The notes beneath the pieces were generated by a model. That model did no database searches. It was given only the letters and a program-made list of their open reading frames with translations, and had not been told where the DNA came from. The position numbers were made by a program, and so were the translations under genes. Positions 35,759-41,083 of a stretch of 41,083 nt of DNA are shown here, piece after piece. This DNA comes from Lachnospiraceae bacterium. GTDB taxonomy: Bacteria; Bacillota; Clostridia; Lachnospirales; Lachnospiraceae. Positions within the stretch are counted from its first letter, which is position 1. Each line of letters begins with the position of its first letter. The stretch spans positions 1 through 41,083 of the forward strand of contig JAUNOA010000013.1 of assembly GCA_030531245.1 (NCBI GenBank), given 5' to 3'.

Positions 35759-37075
35759 ATGAAAAAGGTAGTAAAATTCGGCGGCTCATCGGTCGCAAAT
35801 GCAGGACAATTCAAAAAAGTAGCAGATATCATCAAATCTGATAAAGCAAGAAGATACATCGTTGTATCTGCGCCGGGAAAATCAAATCCGAAAGACGAGA
35901 AGATCACGGATCTTCTGTACAGGCTTTACGATGAGATCACAGCAGGTAAGTCATATAAAAAGACTATGACTGCAATCAGGAAAAAATACGTTTCTATCGC
36001 GGATGACCTCGGACTTAAATTCAATGTTGATTACGAGCTGGATAAAATCGAGAGAGATATAAACGAAGGAGCAGGACGCGATTATGCCGCATCCAGGGGC
36101 GAATATCTCTGTGCACATATGATGTCGGAATATCTGGGATATGATTTTGTGGATTCCGCGGATATGATCATTTTCAATGATGACGGCAGCGTGGATTATG
36201 ACAGGACTTACGAGGAGATCGCCAGAACTCTTGAGAATGTTAAGAAAGCGGTTATCCCCGGATTTTACGGATCACTTCACGACGGATCCATCAAGACATT
36301 TACACGAGGCGGCTCTGATGTTACCGGTTCGCTTATCGCGAAGGCAATTACAGCAGATATGTATGAGAACTGGACAGATGTTTCAGGATTCATGGTTGCT
36401 GACCCGCGTATCGTTAAAAATCCCAAGGTCATCGAGACTGTCACATATGCAGAACTCCGTGAACTTTCGTATATGGGAGCGTCGGTTCTTCATGAGGATG
36501 CATTCTTCCCTGTAAGAAAGGACGGAATCCCGATCCATATCAAGAATACAAATGATCCGGATGCGCCCGGCACACTTATAGTTGAGAGTACATGCAAAAA
36601 TTCAAAATATATGATTACCGGTATCGCCGGCAAGAAGGGATTCTGTTCGGTCAACGTTGATCAGCCGATGATGAACTCAATAGTCGGATTCTGTATGAAT
36701 GTTCTGAAAGTATTTGCGGACAACGGGCTGAGCATCGAGCATATGCCTTCAGGTATTGATACCATGTCCGTATTTGTTCACCAGAGCGAGTTCGAGGACA
36801 AAGAGCAGCAGATCATCTCCGGCATTCATCGTGCAGTTAAACCGGAGACGGTCATGGTTGATACAGGGATATCTCTTATTGCGGTAGTTGGTCGTGGCAT
36901 GAAGTCGGTTCAGGGTATCGCAGGCCGCATTTTCTCGGCACTTGCTCATGTAGGTGTCAATATCAAGATGATCGATCAGGGCTCATCGGAGCTCAACATC
37001 ATCATCGGTGTCAAAGACTCTGATTTCGAAACGGCTATCAGAGCCATATATGAAATCTTTGTGGATGCAGAGTGA
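35759..37075 (+). CDS. lysC: aspartate kinase
   Basis: A 438-residue monofunctional aspartokinase, the first step to lysine, threonine and methionine. KFGGSSVANAGQF (5-17), the aspartate site FTRGGSDVTGSL and two C-terminal ACT domains (about 290-435; VDQPMMNSIVGFCMNVLKV, ALAHVGVNIKMIDQGSSELN) are seen. The ACT domains imply feedback inhibition; which amino acid cannot be read. A GGAG-TAGGAC ribosome site precedes the ATG. The 46-base gap upstream is too short for a lysine riboswitch. Confidence 0.94.
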   Translation: MKKVVKFGGSSVANAGQFKKVADIIKSDKARRYIVVSAPGKSNPKDEKITDLLYRLYDEITAGKSYKKTMTAIRKKYVSIADDLGLKFNVDYELDKIERDINEGAGRDYAASRGEYLCAHMMSEYLGYDFVDSADMIIFNDDGSVDYDRTYEEIARTLENVKKAVIPGFYGSLHDGSIKTFTRGGSDVTGSLIAKAITADMYENWTDVSGFMVADPRIVKNPKVIETVTYAELRELSYMGASVLHEDAFFPVRKDGIPIHIKNTNDPDAPGTLIVESTCKNSKYMITGIAGKKGFCSVNVDQPMMNSIVGFCMNVLKVFADNGLSIEHMPSGIDTMSVFVHQSEFEDKEQQIISGIHRAVKPETVMVDTGISLIAVVGRGMKSVQGIAGRIFSALAHVGVNIKMIDQGSSELNIIIGVKDSDFETAIRAIYEIFVDAE

Positions 37076-38310
37076 TGAAAACAATAATCATCGGAGGCGG
37101 TCCTGCCGGAATGATGGCCGCCATCGCCGCAGCACAAAGCGGCAGTCAGGTCGAATTATATGAAAAAAACGAGAAGCTCGGAAAGAAGCTATTCATCTCA
37201 GGCAAGGGTCGCTGCAACATGACAAATGCATCGGACATGAAAACCGTGATGGAAAATGTTGTTTCAAATCCGAGGTTCATGTTTGGAGCATTCGGAAAAT
37301 TCACGAATGACGATCTGGTAAGACTCATAGAAGAGGCAGGATGTCCGACGAAAGTCGAGAGGGGAAACAGAGTATTTCCGGTTTCCGACCACAGCTCCGA
37401 TGTCATCAAAGCACTGGTATACAGACTTAAATCTCTCGGAGTCAGGATTCATCTTAATGAAGAAGTAAAAGGACTTCTGATAAAGGATGGGGTATGCCGT
37501 GGCATCAAGCTGCCGGACTCCCGCAGTGATTTCGCGGATAAAATCATTATTGCGACCGGAGCATGCAGCTATCCGGGTACCGGTTCGACCGGAGACGGAT
37601 ACAGATGGGCAGTATACGCAGGACACAAAATCATAGACACTGTCCCGGCGCTGGTCCCGCTGACAACGAAAGAAAATGTGTCTGCCATGATGGGACTTTC
37701 GCTCAAAAATGTGCGCGCGACGATATATGACGAAGGTAAAGAGCTATACTCGGAATTCGGAGAAATGCTTTTTACCCATTTCGGGGTAAGCGGACCTGTC
37801 ATATTGTCGGCAAGTTCATATATTACGGGAAAACTCCATGATAGAGACCGGACAGGCAAAAACCTGAAACTTTCGATTGATCTCAAACCGGCCCTTGACG
37901 AAGAAACCCTGGATGCAAGAGTGCTCAAGGATTTCGAAAAAAATAAAAATAAAGCGCTCAAAAACTCTCTCGGAGAGCTGCTGCCGTCAGGACTGATTGA
38001 TGAAGCGGTAGCGCAGTCGGGCATCAGCCCGTATAAAAAGGTAAATGAGATTACGCGACACGAACGTGCGAATCTCATAAAAGCGCTGAAAAATCTGACA
38101 TTTACGATTACAGGTACCCGCGGATGGAACGAGGCCATCATCACGCAGGGCGGTGTATCGACAAAAGAAATTAACCCCAGGACGATGGAATCAAAGCTTG
38201 TGAATAATCTGTATTTCGCAGGCGAGATACTGGATGTGGATGCCCTTACCGGCGGATACAATCTGCAGATAGCATGGTCGACAGGATGGTCGGCCGGATC
38301 GGAGGAGTGA
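37075..38310 (+). CDS. BaiN/YhiN-type FAD-dependent oxidoreductase (HI0933 family)
   Basis: A 411-residue flavoprotein. N-terminal dinucleotide fold GGGPAGMMAAIAA, the family motif GKGRCNMTN, ATGACSYPGTGSTGDGY in the middle and TGGYNLQIAWSTGWSAG at the C-terminus are all present. Some homologues (BaiN) reduce bile-acid intermediates, but most are uncharacterised, so I would not assign a substrate. The ATG overlaps the lysC stop by one base. The next gene, cmk, overlaps it in the same way. Confidence 0.9.
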   Translation: MKTIIIGGGPAGMMAAIAAAQSGSQVELYEKNEKLGKKLFISGKGRCNMTNASDMKTVMENVVSNPRFMFGAFGKFTNDDLVRLIEEAGCPTKVERGNRVFPVSDHSSDVIKALVYRLKSLGVRIHLNEEVKGLLIKDGVCRGIKLPDSRSDFADKIIIATGACSYPGTGSTGDGYRWAVYAGHKIIDTVPALVPLTTKENVSAMMGLSLKNVRATIYDEGKELYSEFGEMLFTHFGVSGPVILSASSYITGKLHDRDRTGKNLKLSIDLKPALDEETLDARVLKDFEKNKNKALKNSLGELLPSGLIDEAVAQSGISPYKKVNEITRHERANLIKALKNLTFTITGTRGWNEAIITQGGVSTKEINPRTMESKLVNNLYFAGEILDVDALTGGYNLQIAWSTGWSAGSEE

Positions 38311-38999
38311 TGAGTTTCAATATTGCAATCGACGGCCCGAGCGGTGTAGGAAAATCAACAATAGCGAAAAAACTGGCAAGGGATCTGAACTTTGTATATA
38401 TAGACACGGGTGCGATGTTCCGGGGACTTGCGGTTTATTTCCTGGAAAATAATCTTGATATCGATGACGAAATAGCCATATGCGATGCAGTAGAGCAGGC
38501 AAGAGAGACTATTGATTACGTTGACGGTGAACAGCACGTTTTTGTAAACGGTGTCGATGTGACAGATAAGCTTCGCACCGAAGCTGTTTCCAGAGCGGCA
38601 TCGGTCACCTCCCAGTATATTCCGGTCAGAAAAAAACTGCTCGAAATGCAGCGCGAGATGGCGGAAATTCAGGATGTCATCATGGACGGAAGAGACATAG
38701 GTACGGTAGTACTACCGAACGCTCATCTCAAAATCTATATGGTGGCCAGACCCGAGGTACAGGCACAGCGCAGATACGATCAGCTGAAGGAATCGGGGAA
38801 ACTTGCAGATGCGACATTTGAGTCGATTCTGGCTGATATCAGGGAAAGAGATTACAGAGATTCGCACCGTGAAAATGCACCGCTCAGGAAGGCTGATGAT
38901 GCGTTCGAAATCGATACTTCGGATTTCACGATAGAGGAAGTCCTGAATAAAATCAAAGAACATTTTGAGCGGACCCGGGGAGAGTCGGAAAATGCCTGA
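38310..38999 (+). CDS. cmk: cytidylate kinase
   Basis: Cmk, 229 residues, phosphorylates CMP and dCMP. P-loop DGPSGVGKST (9-18), DTGAMFRGLA, MDGRDIGTVVLP and RDYRDSHRENAPL are the family motifs. A GGAGG ribosome site precedes the ATG at 38310, which overlaps the previous stop (TGATG). An earlier in-frame start at 38274 has no support. The end overlaps ispH by eight bases. The order cmk-ispH-S1 is characteristic of Clostridia. Confidence 0.95.
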   Translation: MSFNIAIDGPSGVGKSTIAKKLARDLNFVYIDTGAMFRGLAVYFLENNLDIDDEIAICDAVEQARETIDYVDGEQHVFVNGVDVTDKLRTEAVSRAASVTSQYIPVRKKLLEMQREMAEIQDVIMDGRDIGTVVLPNAHLKIYMVARPEVQAQRRYDQLKESGKLADATFESILADIRERDYRDSHRENAPLRKADDAFEIDTSDFTIEEVLNKIKEHFERTRGESENA

Positions 39000-39849
39000 A
39001 ATTATCGTAGCAAAAACCGCAGGGTTCTGCTTCGGAGTGAACAGGGCCATCGACATGGTGACGGGTGAACTGGAGAAGAATGCCGCCGGTAAGACGGACG
39101 TGCAGGTATGCACACTGGGACCTATCGTTCACAATGAACTCGTGACCGGTGAGCTCACATCGAAAGGGGTCAGAATCATAGACTCTCCGGACCAGCCCGG
39201 ACGGGGACAGACGGTTGTGATCCGTGCCCACGGGATAGCAAAACAGGACGAGGAAATGCTGGGGCAGCGGGGCTTTGCGGTGGTTGACGCGACATGCCCG
39301 TTTGTCAAGAAAATCCATGATATAGTGCGCCGGGAAGGCGATGCCGGGCGGACCGTCATCATTGTCGGAAATCCCGATCACCCGGAGGTAAGAGGCATAG
39401 CCGGCAGGTGCAGCGGCCCGAATTTCGTTATAGAGAGTTTCAGGGATTTCAAAAAAATGAAATTGCCTCTTGACAAATCGTACAGTCTCGTGGCACAAAC
39501 GACCTTTAACTACGAAAAATTAAGCGAAATTATTGATAATTTGCAAAAATTAAAGTATGATATAAGATGTTTTAATACTGTCTGCAATGCTACGTATGAA
39601 CGTCAGCGCGAGGCGGCTTCGATCGCTGCGAAAGTCGACGCGATGATAGTTATCGGTAGCAGGAATAGTTCCAACACTCGTAAGTTATACGATATTTGCA
39701 AAGAGAAATGCAATGTAACTGTTTTGATCCAGACCATGGACGATTTAACTTGTGCGGATTTTAATTCTGTGAATAGCATCGGTATTACAGCAGGGGCATC
39801 GACCCCAAAACATATTATTGAGGAGGTTCAAACTTATGTCAGATATTAG
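38992..39849 (+). CDS. ispH: 4-hydroxy-3-methylbut-2-enyl diphosphate reductase
   Basis: IspH, 285 residues, the last MEP-pathway enzyme, makes IPP and DMAPP with a 4Fe-4S cluster. The three cluster cysteines are in AGFCFGVNR, DATCPFVKK and NTVCNATYER. Substrate residues occur in HNELV, RAHGI, NPDHPEVRG, QTTFN, NSSNTRKL and AGASTPK. I chose the ATG at 38992. From about 39480 the coding sequence becomes visibly more AT-rich than its first two-thirds. It overlaps the S1 gene by 14 bases in a different frame; in several Clostridia the two are one fused protein. Confidence 0.95.
   Translation: MPEIIVAKTAGFCFGVNRAIDMVTGELEKNAAGKTDVQVCTLGPIVHNELVTGELTSKGVRIIDSPDQPGRGQTVVIRAHGIAKQDEEMLGQRGFAVVDATCPFVKKIHDIVRREGDAGRTVIIVGNPDHPEVRGIAGRCSGPNFVIESFRDFKKMKLPLDKSYSLVAQTTFNYEKLSEIIDNLQKLKYDIRCFNTVCNATYERQREAASIAAKVDAMIVIGSRNSSNTRKLYDICKEKCNVTVLIQTMDDLTCADFNSVNSIGITAGASTPKHIIEEVQTYVRY
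39533..39561 (+). promoter_or_regulatory. candidate promoter inside ispH for the S1 gene
   Basis: TTGATA (39533-39538) and TATGAT (39556-39561) are 17 bases apart, each matching five of six consensus positions, within the AT-rich 3' third of ispH. Transcription would start near 39568, about 270 bases before the S1 ATG. This would give S1 more transcript than the upstream metabolic genes. Confidence 0.45.
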
Positions 39850-40945
39850 TTTTGAACAAATGTTAGAAGAATCATTAAAGACTATTCATACAGGAGAGAT
39901 TGTCAGCGGTACAGTTATCGATGTCAAAGACGATAAAGTTGTCCTAAACATCGGCTACAAGTCAGACGGTATCATTACACGCAGCGAATTTACCAATGAC
40001 CCGGCAGCAGACCTTCGTGAACTCGTACACGTCGGCGATACCTTGGATGCAAAAGTCCTTAAGGTAAATGATGGCGAGGGCCAGGTAGCACTTTCATACA
40101 AGAGAATCGCTTCAGACAAAGCAAACAAGAGACTTGAAGAAGCATTCGAGAACAAAGAGGTTCTTACGGCAAAGGTTGCCAAGGTTATGAACGGCGGACT
40201 TTCGGTTGACGTTGAAGGCGCAAGCGTATTCGTACCGGCAAGTCTTGTATCTGATATCTTTGAGAAAGATCTCAGCAAGTATGACGGACAGGATATCGAT
40301 ATCGTCATCACAGAGTTCAATCCGAGAAGAAGAAGAATCATCGGTGACCGCAAGCAGCTGATCGTAGCCAAAAAGGCAGAGCTCCAGAAGGAACTCTTTG
40401 AGAAGATTCAGATCGGCGATATCATCGAGGGTACAGTTAAGAACATCACAGAGTTCGGTGCATTCATCGACCTCGGCGGTGCAGACGGACTCCTTCACAT
40501 CTCAGAGATGAGCTGGGGCAGACTTGAGAATCCTAAGAAGGTATTTACAGTCGGTGAGGAAGTAAGAGCATTTATCAAGGACATCCAGGGCACAAAGATT
40601 GCTCTTTCCATGAAATTCCCTGATCAGAATCCATGGGCAGATGCAGCAGAGAAGTATAAAGTCGGTACAGTGGTTAAGGGTAAGGTTGCCCGCATGACAG
40701 ACTTCGGCGCATTCGTTGAGCTTGCTCAGGGCGTTGATGCTCTTCTTCATGTATCACAGATTTCGCATACACATGTTAATAAACCTTCAGATGTTCTCAG
40801 TGTAGGACAGGAGATTGAGGCTCAGATCGTTGATTTCAACGAGGAGGATAAGAAGATCTCTCTCAGCATGAAGGCTCTTGAGCCGGCACCTGTAAAGGAA
40901 GAAGCTCCTGCAGCAGAAGCAGAGGAGGCTCCGGCAGAGGAGTAA
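39836..40945 (+). CDS. rpsA: S1 RNA-binding domain protein (ribosomal protein S1-like)
   Basis: The 369-residue product has four S1 OB-fold domains, at about 16-85, 100-172, 188-260 and 273-345, typical of Firmicute S1-like proteins (the Escherichia coli protein has six). Domains 3 and 4 have the classic ITEFGAFIDL and MTDFGAFVEL strands. The C-terminus is an acidic Ala/Glu/Pro tail. It probably binds mRNA on the 30S subunit; whether it is an essential S1 here cannot be judged. The AGGAGGT site at 39821-39827 is strong and selects the ATG at 39836. Codon use looks more uniform than in the preceding genes, as expected for high expression. Confidence 0.92.
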   Translation: MSDISFEQMLEESLKTIHTGEIVSGTVIDVKDDKVVLNIGYKSDGIITRSEFTNDPAADLRELVHVGDTLDAKVLKVNDGEGQVALSYKRIASDKANKRLEEAFENKEVLTAKVAKVMNGGLSVDVEGASVFVPASLVSDIFEKDLSKYDGQDIDIVITEFNPRRRRIIGDRKQLIVAKKAELQKELFEKIQIGDIIEGTVKNITEFGAFIDLGGADGLLHISEMSWGRLENPKKVFTVGEEVRAFIKDIQGTKIALSMKFPDQNPWADAAEKYKVGTVVKGKVARMTDFGAFVELAQGVDALLHVSQISHTHVNKPSDVLSVGQEIEAQIVDFNEEDKKISLSMKALEPAPVKEEAPAAEAEEAPAEE

Positions 40946-40993
40946 TTAAATAATCCGGGTATACCGGATGCACAATTTTATATTTCTTATAAG

Positions 40994-41025
40994 ACAGCAG
41001 TCCACTTTGGGGACTGCTGTTTTTG
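40994..41025 (+). terminator. Rho-independent terminator after S1
   Basis: ACAGCAGTCC (40994-41003) pairs perfectly with GGACTGCTGT (41011-41020) around a seven-base loop, followed by TTTTT. It closes the long plus-strand run. Confidence 0.9.
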
Positions 41026-41083
41026 TCCTATAATAGGAAACTCCTCCGCCGGAGGACTTGCGTAATAAAAATGCCCGCACAGA
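41026..41083. other. palindromic sequence at the window end
   Basis: TCCTATAATAGGA (41026-41038) is a perfect palindrome around a TATAAT box, and TCCTCCG-C-CGGAGGA follows about four bases later. They could be a promoter with an operator, or the start of a leader for a gene beyond the window. No good -35 is seen. Confidence 0.35.

Overview
The window looks like core chromosome from a low-to-moderate GC Firmicute of the class Clostridia, most likely family Lachnospiraceae. The evidence is gene order and gene types. The run xseA-xseB-ispA-dxs-tlyA-nadK-argR-recN and the cmk-ispH-S1 block are typical of Clostridia. AddAB replaces RecBCD, MutS2 carries a Smr tail, and there is a secreted protein with aromatic cell-wall-binding repeats of a Lachnospiraceae type. 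I cannot name the species. I saw no tRNA, rRNA, CRISPR array, prophage or transposase gene.

Layout. 1-1.8 kb (+): the two permeases of a sugar ABC importer, ending at a terminator shared with a convergent unit. 1.8-2.4 kb (-): a 38-residue membrane protein overlapping a half-length AIR-synthase-like gene, with its own promoter. 2.4-7.7 kb (-): mutS2, response regulator, histidine kinase and a secreted wall-binding protein, closely spaced. 7.7-11.6 kb (+): after a tandem hairpin repeat come pepP, mntP, a truncated sigma-70-like gene and a tRNA-dihydrouridine synthase. 11.6-14.7 kb (+): L,D-transpeptidase-like gene, D,D-carboxypeptidase and metallophosphoesterase, closed by a terminator. 14.7-24.3 kb (+): scpA, scpB, dut, a TPR lipoprotein, addB and addA. 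24.3-33.2 kb (+): nusB through recN, covering RNA, DNA repair and isoprenoid functions, interrupted between nadK and argR by a 225-base element with terminal inverted repeats. 33.2-41.0 kb (+): glgA, a PrsA-like lipoprotein, aspartokinase, a BaiN/YhiN-type flavoprotein, cmk, ispH and a four-domain S1 protein, closed by a terminator.

How the genes work together. Most plus-strand genes overlap by 1-41 bases or sit within about 20 bases of each other, so translational coupling is probably general. Functional themes are chromosome segregation and repair (ScpAB, AddAB, XseAB, RecN, MutS2), isoprenoid synthesis (IspA, Dxs, IspH), translation and RNA modification (NusB, TlyA, Dus, S1) and envelope work (transpeptidase, carboxypeptidase, PrsA-like protein, and the two-component system with its wall protein).

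I see no clearly new multi-gene defence or mobile system. The items I would check first are the inverted-repeat element at 30869-31093, the duplicated hairpin at 7731-7846, the small membrane protein at 2247-2363, the sigma-like protein lacking its DNA-reading domains, the apparently leaderless scpA, and the 14-bp palindrome at the nusB start. No intergenic stretch exceeds 300 bases.
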